A stretch of DNA of 64,000 nucleotides from Warburgia ugandensis (GCA_035236585.1 CP141130.1:77385944-77449943), one strand, 5' to 3'. Shown: positions 33,644 to 46,741, numbered from the stretch's first letter. Made by a program: numbers and translations. The notes: a model not told the origin generated them from the letters alone.

Positions 33644-35050
33644 ATGGCGGCCTCCGTCCCGACTCTCTGCCCCCCGCGAAAATCCATTGGCCCTCCCAAC
33701 CTCCTCAAGACCAGCTTCCTCCTTCCTTCTAATCCTCCGTCCTTTCCCATATTCAGATCACGAAATCTGAATCGCAATACCAAGACGATTGTTTGCTCTT
33801 CAAACTCCAATAGAAGACCAGTCAGAAACCCAACTCTCGACCGCCATGTAACAAAAGCAAACAAAATCCGATTCGTTCAGAAACTCAAGACCCTACTTCT
33901 CTCTAAACCTCGCCATTACCTCCCCCTCAAAGTCCTCTCCAAATGCCGCTCTTACCTCTCCCTTCCCCCTTCCCGCTCCATTCTCTCCATGATTAAACGC
34001 TATCCGGCAATCTTCCAACTCTTCTCTTCTTCCTCCCCACTAACCCCCGCTCTCTCAGTTCGTCTAACGCCTGAGGCTGAAACCCTTGCTGCTCAAGAAA
34101 CCCAACTCAAAAACCAAATCTCCAAAACCCTCGCTGTCAAACTCCAGAAACTCCTCATGCTTGCAACCCACAAACGCCTTCTCCTTTCAAAACTCGTTCA
34201 TCTCGCTCCTGATCTGGGTCTGCCTCCAAATTTCCGATCTCGCCTTTGTAACGATCACCCAGATCGATTTAAGACCGTTGATACTTCTTATGGCCGAGCG
34301 CTAGAGCTTGTTTCGTGGGACCCAGATCTTGCAATCCCGTTACCAAAACCGGGTCCCAAGCTGAATGATCGGATAATGGACCGACCACCTAAGTTTAAGC
34401 AGTTGAATTTGAGAAATGGGTTGAATTTGAAACGCAAGCATAGGGATTTTCTGATCAAGTTTGGGGAAATGCCTGAGATTAATCCTTATGAAGAACAGAT
34501 GCTGGAAGCACACACTATGGAGGCGGAGAAGAGGGCTTGTGGGGTTGTGAGAGAAGTATTGGGAATGGCAGTGGAAAAGAGGACATTGGTCGACCATTTA
34601 ACGCATTTTAGGAAGGAATTTGGGTTATCTAATAAGGTTAGGGGGATGTTGGTGAGACATCCTGAGATGTTTTATGTGAGTTTGAAGGGGCAGAGAGATT
34701 CTGTGTTTTTGGTGGAGGGGTATGATGAGAAGGGGAAATTATTGGTGGACAGTGATGAGTTGATAAAGGTGAAAGAGAGATTGATGGAATTGGTTAGGGA
34801 AGGGAAGAGGATGAGGAGGGATAGGAGGAACGGTATCGGTTTGCTTGGAGACGAAGAGGAGGAGGAGGATGATGATGTTGAGGAGGAAGATGATGGGTTT
34901 ACGGACTTGTTTGATTCTGGGATTGATGATGATGAGTGGGAGTATTTTGGAGACGAGGACTGTGGGGTTGAGGTGGTGAATGGTTCTGGGGTTGAGGAGT
35001 TTTGGAGTCTGAAGGCTTCTGGAAATAGGGGAGAGCTGGATTATTGGTGA
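33644..35050 (+). CDS. PORR-domain (WTF1-like) organellar RNA-binding protein
   Basis: Single-exon, 468-aa member of the plant organelle RNA recognition family, whose known members assist splicing of group II introns in chloroplasts or mitochondria. The N-terminus (residues 1-58) is rich in Ser, Pro, Arg and Asn and almost free of acidic residues, as in a transit peptide. The PORR domain follows at about 60-405, with KANKIRFVQKLKTLL near its start, repeated helical hydrophobic blocks (LPPSRSILSMIKRYPAIFQL, LVHLAPDLGLPPNFRSRLC) and the diagnostic late segment VRGMLVRHPEMFYVSLKGQR followed by VFLVEGYDEKGKLL. The C-terminus (about 405-468) is strongly acidic (EEEEEDDDVEEEDD). The ATG was chosen as the first in frame and gives a proper leader. 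The absence of introns is usual in this family. The exact WTF/RPD1 orthologue, and chloroplast versus mitochondrial targeting, cannot be settled here. Confidence 0.92.
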   Translation: MAASVPTLCPPRKSIGPPNLLKTSFLLPSNPPSFPIFRSRNLNRNTKTIVCSSNSNRRPVRNPTLDRHVTKANKIRFVQKLKTLLLSKPRHYLPLKVLSKCRSYLSLPPSRSILSMIKRYPAIFQLFSSSSPLTPALSVRLTPEAETLAAQETQLKNQISKTLAVKLQKLLMLATHKRLLLSKLVHLAPDLGLPPNFRSRLCNDHPDRFKTVDTSYGRALELVSWDPDLAIPLPKPGPKLNDRIMDRPPKFKQLNLRNGLNLKRKHRDFLIKFGEMPEINPYEEQMLEAHTMEAEKRACGVVREVLGMAVEKRTLVDHLTHFRKEFGLSNKVRGMLVRHPEMFYVSLKGQRDSVFLVEGYDEKGKLLVDSDELIKVKERLMELVREGKRMRRDRRNGIGLLGDEEEEEDDDVEEEDDGFTDLFDSGIDDDEWEYFGDEDCGVEVVNGSGVEEFWSLKASGNRGELDYW

Positions 35051-35877
35051 ATGAAATTGTAGTTGTGACATTTTTTGGGGAATTATATCATATTGTCTGT
35101 ACATGAATGATAATGAGCAATTTACAATGTACCTTGGACATTTCTGTTCTCTCTGTAAATCATGCATGTAAATCCCTGTAATGAAGGCAACAGTTTCTTG
35201 GAAGCTTTGTTGTTGAGTGTGGATCGATGTTGAGTTTCCTGCAGCGAAGGTGTGGAACCTGACAGAGAGAGGCTTATTAGTTTTTGTGGTGCAAGAGAGG
35301 CTTGTTAGTTGGAAAGGAAAGTAGGATGTTAGGAAGGTAGTGGTTAGAGATGAACAAGGGCTTAAGAAAATAGAAAAGGAAAAATATATGAGAAATGGTG
35401 ATGAATTTAATGAGCTTTTTAAAAAATAGCAAAGGAGCTTCCATTTCCACGAAGGTCCAGATATACGATCCTTGTAACTTTTCAGCCTATGATGTTCACG
35501 ACGACCGTCAACTTGGTCGGCCTCACATGAAGGCTCAAAATAACTGAAGAGGCAAAGTAGCTCAATATAGTGTTTAAGAAACCCCAGAGTCGATCGCTCA
35601 ATCAGTCCTCACCTGGTTTTACACTGGATCCCGTGTTCCTTGGTTCAATAGAAAATAATCCTACTAAAAACTGGAGAGGTCTCTTCAGAGAGAATATTAT
35701 AAACTTTATACCAAAAAATAACAACAATTTACCGATGCTGTATGTATATATGCAGTTGACAAGAAGCTTTTATCATCACAAACAAAAGAACGACATTAAT
35801 ACAGCATCTCTTAAGCTTGGTACGAGCCTGGAGAGCCCATCTTTTAGGAAAACTCAGCTTGAGAAGCAAACAAAATT
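35051..35877. other. Convergent intergenic region, PORR gene and WRKY gene
   Basis: It holds the 3' UTRs of the two tail-to-tail genes. No repeat or further gene was recognised. Confidence 0.5.
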
Positions 35878-38800
35878 TTACAACTGAAATCCTCCCATAA
35901 TCTGACGATATACAGGTGATGATGAATTTGCAAGTTGATTGATAGGAAGACGAGGGTCATACATAGAATCATCATTCTGCTCTTGTTTGGGCCTGAGGAA
36001 CCTCATTTCACTCTCTTTAGGCCCAAGGAAAGGCTGAGCAGTATTGACGGATTTTCCATGATTAAAATCAAATCCAGGCAGTGGCAGGTTTGAAGGTCGT
36101 TGAAGACCCAGAGGGAATGAAAGAGGGAACTCTGGGACAACCTGGCCAGCAGAAGCTGCTTGATGTGCTTCGTTATGTCCAAAAGAGCCAAAAGACATGG
36201 GTTGCAAGGGTGGCAGCTTCATTTCATAACAGCCAGGATGACCCAGCTTTATATCACCAGCAAACCTCCCCATATAACCTGGTTTCAAGTATTCGTTACT
36301 CAGTTCGGGTTTCCTCTCAAAACGAGGGGCAAGATCAACTTGTGGCTCAGGCTTAGGGATGTTTGCAGCTCCAGATAATGACATTGTGCTCTGAGCAATA
36401 GGGGCAGCTGGTGTATTTCCACCACTAGAGTTGATGTGACTGCTGTTTCTGGCTACTGGTACTTCATGGTTGTGTTTCCCCTCATAAGTTGTGATCACAG
36501 ATTTCAGATCATGGGAGGCTCTTTCCACATGCTTCCTCACAGAACACCCAGCATTTGTGCATTTATAATAGCTCCTGCAGCAGTAAGAAGTTGTCAGTGA
36601 AATAGAATAATTAGGTAGAGTATGGTCAAACTTTTAATAGCATTAGAATATGACACAATAGATCTAAACAGAGTGCCAGTAAGGGGAGCCTCTGTTATGA
36701 CCAAGTTCCTTCATGTGGTCATTGATGCACCACGAACCATTGTGATTACATAGGGAGCAGAGCCTATCATGTGGCACACTGCAACAACGCATGGATTTTC
36801 AGAGTTTTCTCCATCTCATCATGAAAGTCACACATGTCTAGGGGTCGGAAGCATACATATGGGCATCTGAGGAGTCAAATTTGGAGTCCTGACTTCAACA
36901 AGAATCACAAGAGCACCAACCACTATTCAACAATGGGTTGCATGCTTAATCTAAAAGACCACTGACCAAAAATGAATTCCCCAGCAAAACTTAGAAGAAG
37001 TTCAGCCTACTCATCTTTTAGAAAATGGATGAACTAGACAGATAACACTTAAACATCTTATAAGTTATAAGCAACATTCTTTATCCTAATTACATGGCCC
37101 GCATCAGCATGAGAACTCGGCATGAAAAATAAATAGTCCTATTGATAAGTACAAACAGAAGCTGTATGGGAAAAGTTACCTAGGATTTGGATTTCCTTTA
37201 ACCACTTTCTGCCCATACTTGCGCCAGCGATATCCATCATCCAGGATGTCAACGTCGCTGTCTGTTTGAACAACTACTCTTGGTTCACGGACAGCCCTTG
37301 ATGCCAAATTTGTTTCTATCAAACAGTTGTCCTTCTTCCTGGCACAACGGAAAAGGAAAATTTACTACAATACCCGGGATATTCATTACATAGCCAGATT
37401 CTGCAAATACCTAAAAATGACCATGTAATTTATCAAACATCTTTGCTTCAACCACTCCTAGTGAAATTGAAAATGCTTCCAAAATTTCAATGCCCAAGAA
37501 TACCTTCTCTTTGATTCAGACTCATCATCTTCACCATCATCTCCTAGTGATATGCTTCCCTGAGTGGCCCCATCTTCATCATCATCGTGACTAGCAAGGG
37601 TAGAAGAAAGCTCAGGAGTATCATCTGATTCAAGTACACTCAAGTGTTTTCCTTGGGCAGTTGACAACGGATCTGAAAGCTCAGTTACAACAGATGTTGA
37701 TGATGTCCTCTCCAAGCCATCAGCCCTCCAGTCTGATCCATTTTTATCTTTTGATCCCTGCTGAATGCTTCGCCAAACTGACCCACCCTCAACTTTGACA
37801 TATGACCCAGAGCCCTCAGGTGTCTCTGACATCTCATTGAGGGGAAATGCTGATCCAACAGCTGAGCGACGACTAGGCTGAGGTTTTAGATGATTATGAG
37901 CACCCTTATAAATAATTTCTGTTATTTGACCATCAAGTGAACGTTCTACCTTCTTCTTCACTTGACAATTGGGATGAGTGCATTTATAGTAGCTTCGAGG
38001 AAACTCACTACCTTTTACCTGTTTCTGTCCATATTTTCTCCAATTGTATCCATCTTCTGATGGCCTTCCCATTGCTGATGGAGGAAATGCTCCCTTTTGG
38101 TCATCTTCCAGAACCTGCTGTGACCCTGCATCTTCTCCATGGGATGACTCCTCATTCTGAGGTGCCTGATCATTAACACTGGAAGGACAGATCTGCGAAG
38201 CAATGCACTTTCCCTTTATCATCAAACTGTTGGAACCCTCAATATCAGAAAGAGAATCGCTAGCATAGTTCTTTGCCATGCTTTGTGGCACAAACCCTGC
38301 TTCACACTCCATATCAACTTGTGCCTGTACTTGGACCAGAGATTGATGATTTACATTACCCGTTGCAAGATGTTGGATCTGTGTTGAAGTGGAACAAGCA
38401 TATTAAGCCAAGAAAGCCTCAGTTACCGAATTCATACTTTTCAAGTCCCAAGTAGGAAAGCACTTACTAGATACCACTATACTCTCTGAAAGCATGCAAT
38501 AGACTCTCTGAAAGCATCCATTTTAGTTTATCAAAAATGAGAAATGAACATTGCTATGTGTTTTCATGGTTCTCAGCATCACTAGAAATTCTATCACTTC
38601 ATGAATTATTAATTTTCTTCCATTTCTAGGAATCAAGAGTCTAAACAATGTGAAGAATCATATTGCACATATTGATGCTATGCTAACTTGAATAGAGGCA
38701 GCAGCAATTCTAGTACAAAAAACTATCACCACATGAATTATAAAATGATACCTGGTTTTCAGCACTGCAAGGGCATGGCATTGAAACAGGATCCACATGA

Positions 38801-41800
38801 GGCTTGAAAATGAATGATGAATCAGCATCCTCAGATCTGTCTTTATCTGTATCAGAAGTAACTGAAAATGGTAGTGGACTTTCATGACTGAAGGAAGGGA
38901 ATGGTAATGTTCCTGTTGTTGGAGATGGCAGTGCCTGCAAGAACATCACCACTAATAATTGAGACATGAATGCTTTATGATCAACCTACCCAAGATTGAC
39001 CATATTAGATTCAAAAGCACACCTTAGATCAAATGAAAAGGAAGAAGTAAAAGGTCAACTAAGTACATCAAAGATTGTCTAACTTGTTACTGCATTACTC
39101 AAAGGTAAAATGGATTCACGCGCTAAACTTGGGAAATACAGGCCTATGGCCACCCCTAAAGGTAAAGGCATAGTCTGCATACATTTAATAACATAAGACT
39201 GCTTGACTCTCCACAATCTACCAATCCACGGTGCAATAGTTAAAGCAATGAGGCGTGGGGATCCAATAGCTACTGAAATTTATTTACAGCATATAGTACC
39301 ACTCTAAATCATATAGATCACTTTTTACATTATACACGTGATATTAGACTTTTGACAAATGTGCACTTCTCTATTTGCTGTTCCTATATCATGATTAAGG
39401 AAAGTGACAATCTTAATTAGAAACTCATAACAGCATTAAAGAAACCTTTCAATCCAAGACACCAATTTTTAATTTAGCTGAGACTGAGATTCATCAAAAA
39501 GTGCCTGTAAGAGTCCATGCTCAAGAGGCACGAAAGGAGTCCACACCCCTTGGTCAAACTTTTTTACTACATCTAAGCCATTCATCATGTTCGGAATATC
39601 CAAAATAGGAGACCTAACCCATGAAAAAGCAATGCATTTGGATGATCCAAACAACCTGGTTTGGGTCTTTGAGAAAATTAAGAAAAATAGACGGCCACGA
39701 TTTATTACTCAAAGAACATAGTCTAAAGAATCCAATGGGCATGAATTTGAACAGCTTAGATTTACAAAAGAAGTTTGACCATGCATGTAATAGACTCCTT
39801 CCATGCATCTTGAGTGTGAACTTTGACCGGACTCTTCATCAAAATATCAGCCTTTCAGTTGGGTTCTTCTAGATGATGAGCTATCTATTTTCGTACAGCA
39901 AAACTGGAGATTACGTTACAACTGCCTGCTCGGGAAGTCTGCCAATTATTCAGGAGCAAAATTTTAATGCTTAACTTTTTCTCATACAAAAATGTGACAA
40001 AGTGGGCTCTAAGTGGGAAGTGGATCTTGCAATCTGTATTTTTCTAGATTGGATCTATGGGATCTGCAGTGAATCTTAAATGTTTTACCAGTTTGGTTTT
40101 AGTGCTTGAAGGGGCCTTTTATAGTATAACATAGCCATTATTTTGGGTTTATTTGTTTCAAAATTTGCTACTTGGACTTTTGGGAAGCACATTCCAGTCC
40201 AAGCCACGTCTAGATATAGGAACTCAATATTTGGGAAAGGCACTGTGATACTAACTTTTCTGTTTAACTCAACTTACTAAGTTGAGAAGAGTTACTATTT
40301 TGTGTGTAAAGTTCCTATATTTCACAAAAATAATAACAAGGGCTCGTTATAACTGTCCCAAATAAGAATTTAGAAAAAATATATATATAGAAGAACTACA
40401 GAATATCCAAACAGAAGCAGCAGGGAGCTGTAACCTCTCAAAAAGTAAAAGTTAAATTGATAGATCTTGTTTGAATTAACTGCTTTAAATTATTGTCATT
40501 GGAGCTCTCTACTAATGAACATACCCACACTTCTAGATGAGTTAGCACCTCATGCTGGTATCTACAGACTGATGGCAGTAGCAGCAGCAGGATTTCTGAT
40601 CCTTCCAGCTGACAATGTTGTTCTTAAAAAATGCCATTGTGAGTTATGATTTTCATAGTCACCATTATCTGGAGAAACTGCTCAATCTCACCTGTGGACC
40701 TATGAAGTTCTGGTTAGTATAAGAAAAAAATTTCAGTGCACGGCATTGATGACTTGGACACGAGTCAGTTATACTATATGTTTGTTTACCCATTTACCTT
40801 GTAATTTAAGGGTCTATCTGGAAGACACAATAGAGAATTAGAGGGATGAAAGAAGGGCAGAGGTAACCATCCTGATTACTTCATGCTGCATAGGCATGCA
40901 CACAAGCTGACACCAGCATTGGTCTGTCATGAGGGTGAAATTATGGGAAAGCATCAGAAATTCAAAAGGTCTGGAAAGTTTCCTATTTGAGACAAATTAC
41001 ATGTTTTCCTCTAGAATCTTGTCTCTGCCATTGCTGACTTCTCTCTCTACAAGAGTGAGATTGCATGCTGAAACTTTGTTTGCTTGCATTTTAGATTCAA
41101 ATCAGCTAAACCAACAAAGATAATAAGGGATGTCTAAGTTGAAGCATGGAAAAGTTACACAAAAAAATTTATTTAACAAGATTCTAAATCAAAGAAAATG
41201 CTGGATGAATGGAAGAAAAGCTCTATTTTACCAATTTATAAGAATAAAGGAGAAACACAAAACTGCACTAATTATCAAGGGATCAAACTTATGAGTCATA
41301 CTATGAAACTTTTTGAAGAAGTGATTGAGAAGAGGCTACGGCATGAGATAAATGTATAAGAGAACCAGCTTGGTTTCATGCCTAGGAGGTCTACGATAAA
41401 AGCTATTTTCTTACTAAGACAATCGATAGAGAAATATAGGGAGAGGAGGAAGGACCTCCACATGGTCTTTATTGACTTAGAGAAAGCTTATGATAGAGTC
41501 CTTAGAGAGTTAATATGGAAGGCGTTGGGCAAGAAAGGGGTTTCGCGGGAGTATATCATAATTAAATATATGTATAAGAGAGGTAACAAATGATAAGACC
41601 ACTAGCAAAGAGATTGGTGATTTTCTTATCATTGAAGGATTGCACCAAGGATCGGCATTGAGCTCATACCTTTTTACGCTGGTTATGGATGAGTTAACAA
41701 AACATCTGCACACAAGGAGATTCCATGGTGCATGCTATTTGTAGATTATATAGTTTTAATTGATGAGGTAAAGGAGGGCGTAAATACAAAGCTAGAATTA

Positions 41801-44396
41801 TAGAAGGAAGCATTAGAACCTAAAGGATTTAAAATCAGCATAACAGAGACAGAGTATATGGAATGCAATTTTAACAAGGAGAAGAGCGAGAGTAGAGCAC
41901 CAATAAAGATTGATAACCAAGAAGTCCCAGTAAATGACCACTTTTGATGCTTAGGATCGATGATTCATGAAAATGGGGAGATTGAGAAGGAGGTTACCCA
42001 GAGAATCCAAGCGGGTTTGAACAAATGGAGATGCACATCTGAAGTTTTGTGTGATTAGCAGTTGCCACTCAAACTAAAAGGAAAATTTATAGGTTGGCTA
42101 TAAGGCCAGTCATGCTCTATGGATCAGAGTATTGGGCAGTTAAAGAACATCATGTTAAGAGGATGAGTGTAGCGGAAATGAGGATGTTAAGATAGATGAG
42201 TGGCAAGACAAAAGGAAACTTAGGGGTAGTACCACTAGGTAACAAGATAAGGGATATTAGACTTAGATGGTTTGGACATGTCCAATGAAAATCCAAAATA
42301 GCATCAGTTAGGAGTGAGGCAATGCAAGTAGAAAGTTCTAAAAAGGTAAGGGGAAGACCTAAAAGAACGTGGATAGAAGTGGTGAGAAAAGATCTAAAAA
42401 CCTTTGAGACAAAATGAAGCCATGATATTTAATAGAGGGGAATTAAGGAACAAAATTTATGTGGCCAACCCCTAATTGGGATAAAGTCTTGATGATGATG
42501 ATGATGATGAGAAACTCATCTACAATGTGACTTTATATTTTCCATTGGCAATTTAGTAATGGATTCAACAACCTACTTTAGAATACTTTTACTTTCTGTT
42601 TTCCACTTTAAACCTCTCACAATATCCTAGGGTCACTTTTAGGAGTCAGGGTTTATTATTAATGACAATATCTTCAGAATCACTATAATGAGTAAATCAT
42701 GGACTGAGATAAAAGAGAATTAATAGGACGGTAATTTTGGTTAGTCTTTCGAGAGATCATCAGTTACCAAAAGGGAAGGCCTAACTAGAGATCCTTAGTC
42801 ATCCTAAAGAGAAATGGGATACAACATAATTCTTTAGCATTGTTGACAAATAACTCAGCAGAATTAAGTGTGATAACTTGTAGTCCGTCCTTGTTATGTC
42901 AACAACCTAAGGTTTAGGTTACCTTCTTTTTCTCTAGTTTGATTATTTTGTAGCATTAAGTGCAATAACTTGCAGAATGCAGTATGTCCCCTACAACCAT
43001 ACTAAGATCAGAGAAACGGCTATGCCTGTTAGATTTGCAATAACAAGAGAACTCATTGTTGACAAATAAACCAGCAGAATTTGTGTGAACAAGAGAAAAG
43101 TGGCTTCACTCCTCTTTTTCAGTTACAAGGAGAGCTATCAATCAGCCAAATAAGAATTTTGTTTCAGAAAATATTCAGGGGTCCCTTAGAAGCGTGGAAA
43201 TCTTTACCTAAATCCACTTTCAAACAGAATAGCCTGTTTCAAGACAAAACAAGTCGAATAACATATAATAATATTGAGGCTCTTTAGCACCAGTTTGTTA
43301 TAAACTTATCCAAAGATAGAAAACTTACCCTCGATATTGGCAACCTCATACAAGCATAGATAAAATGGCTCTAACCTCGAGTTGCCTGACCATAAACAGT
43401 TTTACCAATGTTTCAAAGCTGCAAATAGCTGGGATAAGACCGATGTTCATGGATAAATCAACCACATAAATTGTTATTATCGTGCCAAGCAAACACAATA
43501 ATGTTACAATAACGGCAGGCAACCAGATGAATTCCAAGATAAGTTTGTTGCAAGAAATACTTAAGAAGCTTAGGATGAGAGCCACCAGGGAGCCATAACC
43601 TCGACTTAAAACCTTTATAGAGCTAACTCAATAATTTTAGAATTTCCACATTTGAGAGGTGTAACCCAGCCATTCAGAAAGCAACAGTCATACATCACAC
43701 AAATGGCGAAACAGAGTATGGTTACCAACAGATTTGATTGAAATTCCAACATTCCAAAACTGAAATTGGAAATTCGATTTCCAACCCCACAACAGAACAA
43801 ATAAAACCTACTTCCCCCAAACACAAAACTACACACCCTCCCATTACCTGAGAATTAGGAAGCATCACCGGAGAATCCAACAATGTGGTGGGACTAAGAC
43901 CCGGCGGAATCGTCAAATACGGCGACCGAACAGCTGCCGGAGAGGACAACGGGCTATCGGATCGAAACCTTGCCGTATTCAATCTTGGGGCATTGAACCC
44001 ACACCTAGCAGCCCTTCTCTCCGCAATACTTACCCCATTCCTCGCCACTGGAGGCTTCCACTCTCCAAAAACCTCCTTCTGGACACCAAGACCCGCATTG
44101 CCACTTCCACCACAAAATCCACTTTGCTCACTTTTCTTCTGCATATTCGAAGTGAAATCATTCATTTTCTCCGCATTGCCACTTCCACCACAAAATCCAC
44201 TTTGCTCACTTTTCTTCTGCATATTCGAAGAGAAATCATTCATTTTCTCCCCGTCAGAGCCATCACTACCGTTAATCAGCTGCGACAATGATCTCGAAGC
44301 AAACCCATCACTCAGAAACGCCGAAAACAAACCCCTAGGGCTAGACATCACATTTCTCCAATCTCCAAGAGACCCACTTTCTTCAGTTTCTGCCAT
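35878..44396 (-). CDS. Group I WRKY transcription factor, WRKY2-like
   Basis: Nuclear DNA-binding regulator that recognises W-boxes. Five coding exons on the - strand: 44396-43848, 38934-38752, 38378-37504, 37338-37180, 36574-35878. Phases agree and give 820 aa. Two WRKY domains: WRKYGQK at 357-363 with a C-X4-C-X22-H-X-H finger (CTHPNC...HNH), and WRKYGQK at 574-580 with C-X4-C-X23-H-X-H (CTNAGC...HNH). The C-terminal domain is split by the family's conserved intron at NPNPR|SYYKC. Other WRKY2/WRKY34 signatures are [16 protein letters not shown], an SP-rich block ([20 protein letters not shown]) of likely MAPK sites, [24 protein letters not shown] and the end [12 protein letters not shown]. 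Oddities: exon 1 carries a 78-bp in-frame tandem duplication, and a 9-codon uORF lies just before the ATG. Intron 1 is 4.9 kb with an RTE relic. WRKY2-like assignment is from resemblance; orthology was not tested. Confidence 0.94.
41140..42511 (+). pseudogene. RTE-clade LINE relic in WRKY intron 1
   Basis: Reverse-transcriptase fragments of a plant RTE element, antisense to the WRKY gene: [74 protein letters not shown], then a damaged catalytic box [10 protein letters not shown] in place of the usual F-A-D-D. The 3' part reads VRGRPKRTW and ends in a (GAT)n tail at 42491-42511, typical of RTE elements. It has several stops and frameshifts and the 5' end is truncated. It is non-functional. Confidence 0.9.
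44095..44250 (-). repeat. 78-bp in-frame tandem duplication in WRKY exon 1
   Basis: Two adjacent 78-bp units (44095-44172, 44173-44250) differ by one base (agtgaaatc versus agagaaatc). They encode two 26-residue copies of a Lys/Asn/Ser/Gly-rich segment containing [17 protein letters not shown]. The near identity implies a very recent event. Confidence 0.97.
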
Positions 44397-44408
44397 TGCA
44401 ATTACTAC

Positions 44409-44438
44409 TTAATCTGTAAACAACTTCATATCCTCCAT
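44409..44438 (-). promoter_or_regulatory. 9-codon upstream ORF in the WRKY 5' leader
   Basis: ATG to TAA on the - strand encodes MEDMKLFTD and ends 12 nt before the main ATG at 44396. If it is within the transcript it may lower or condition translation of the WRKY protein. Confidence 0.6.
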
Positions 44439-44736
44439 CAAATCCCTTGTTCCCCAACTAGATCTAGGGTTGTGAAAGCTTTGAAACTGAGTCCAAGACT
44501 CGTCCTTAACAGCTCTAGAAATGATTTACTTCCTTAAATGCAGACAAAAGACAACAAATGCAGTGTCAGAAATCGGAAACTATCACATGAAAACCGCGTC
44601 CGTTCGAGCAGAAAAACCGCAAGAGATTTCAAATCGAAATTTCTTAAGAATCGAAGATAGAGAGCGACAGAGAGAGAATAAGAGAGTGGGGAGGGGGAGA
44701 GAATTTGCAAAAAGAGAAGTCTTTTTCAGAAAACGT

Positions 44737-44763
44737 TTGACGGGAAGAAGGTATCGTTTGACC
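44737..44763 (+). promoter_or_regulatory. Pair of W-box-like sites upstream of the WRKY gene
   Basis: TTGACG core at 44737-44742 and a canonical W-box TTGACC at 44758-44763, about 340-370 bp upstream of the start codon. W-box pairs in WRKY promoters often serve auto- or cross-regulation. Function here is inferred. Confidence 0.4.
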
Positions 44764-46741
44764 GACTTGAGGATAGCTCTGTTTCTCTCTCTAGATTTCT
44801 CTTTCTACTTTCTCTCTCTCCACCCTTTTCATTTTCTTTTCTTTTTTCTGTGCAGCGAAATTCCAAAATTTTCGGAAATTGTGGATAATAATAATTATTA
44901 TTATCTAAAAATAGTGAGAATTTGTTGTGATGTAAGTTCCCGACGTTGGTCTCCCCGCGTGTTTTGCATAGGATCCCCGCTTCTAGGTCGCCGGGAAATC
45001 TTCACGGGAGGTTTTGGGTCCAGTTCCACACGTGTGGCTCCTCGCTTAATTCCTTGTATGCCAATCTAACTACATAACAATGGATCCTTATTGCTAGGCA
45101 GCACGCGTGAATTCCTGCCTGCTTGATATTTTGCCACTTCTTAAGGCCGCACTTGTGCCTAGCACTCCCATTTGCCCGAATGATATCAGCCCCACCAATG
45201 ATGTGCCCATCCGAGGGACTCTTGTGAAGATTGTTGGCTTGGATGGTTTAGATCGTTATGCTGTGTTTATGCATGACGAGTCATGATGCAGAGGAAGAAT
45301 TATTTTTTTTAATGGCAACGATTTTATAAGAGAAAAACATAATTGTACCTAATTTTCATAAAAACTTCATCTTGTGATAATACATCTTTGATTGACAAAT
45401 TCTATAAATAAATAATAAGAAAGAGAGAGGCTAAACTCCGACTAAGAGAGTCCAAAATCAATAAAAAAGACTCAATAGCAATCAGATCAGAAATTAAAAG
45501 AGCATCTCTAAAGACCCCAGTGAGCCATCCAAAGTGTTGCATTTCCTAGCAAGCATCTAAACTATTCATCTTTTGATTATTATTTTTTTAATGCAATATC
45601 TTCAATCTTATGATTAGTTATTACTTTTGGTTTTTAGCCTTTTGTGTTCTTTGAATGCATTATAGAATTTCTTCCTAAGAGATTGGACAAGATTGTAAAT
45701 GGTCATGTACCACAAAATAAAAGATCCTTCACTAATCCCACTAATCAAAAAATAATATATAAGAGCAATGGACTAATAATAATAATAATGAAGAATATTG
45801 CATTAAAAGAAAGAAAAATGGGTGCTAATAATAATGACCCTCTCTCTCTCTACTAGACTACCCACATAGATATTGTTGTTTAATGGGTTCTAGATGACAC
45901 TAAATGTTACATGGGAATATAATAAGATGTGTCTACCATTCAAATAATATTAATAATAATAAGATGTTGGCTTGTGCAATTATATGCTATAGAATTGGAT
46001 CCTTCCTTCTTTGTCTCCCATTTTCTTGATATAACCAATAATATTGGGCAATAAATAATATCTATTGAACACATGCATATTGTCTTCATATGTTAGAAAG
46101 GGACAATTTTGACCACAGCTTTGTCAAGTAGCAAAGACCATATTATAGAGTTCTTGGATGAACCACTCATATTCCTTGCAAGAGAATCAACTCCATGTGG
46201 TGAAACACAAGTTGGACATTTGATTCTCTCAAATCAAACACTTTTTTCTTTTTCTCTCTAACTTTTTCTCAAATCAAACACAGGATTGGTTGATTAATTA
46301 CTTGGGATTCGACATCATTATCATACACTGCTTTGGGTTAATATCATAGGGTTTGAATGAGGGAGAATTTCACCTAGAAAAGTTGCATGGACAAAAATAA
46401 TTGTAAACTTATTAATAAGAAATAATAAAAAAAAGAAAGAATTTTTTTTTTAACAAGTTGAAAAACGTAATTATAAAATTAGGATTTATCAATAAATCAA
46501 CAAAGCAAATATTGAAAATTTTATTATTTCTTTTTCTTTTTTTTTTATGGTAGACACATACCCGTGCATAATCTCAACCCCAATCACCAGGTGAGAGACT
46601 CCTTGTTCCACCCCACTAGAATCCTTTGATGAGGAAAATTTGATTTTGGGTTGGTAAATTTTTCATTGAATTGGAAAATATTGACAACCTAATAAATTTT
46701 TTGCATATGAAGTAATTAGTTTGTCATTTTCCACACAAGTA
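44764..46741. other. WRKY promoter and AT-rich intergenic region
   Basis: No gene is recognised. The region has AT-rich stretches and short trinucleotide runs (taataa), and no SINE. Confidence 0.45.

Noticed and set aside
34739..35167. 142-codon - strand frame
   Set aside because: Antisense shadow of the PORR gene's acidic C-terminus.
43885..44412. 175-codon + strand frame opposite WRKY exon 1
   Set aside because: Shadow of the WRKY coding exon on the opposite strand.
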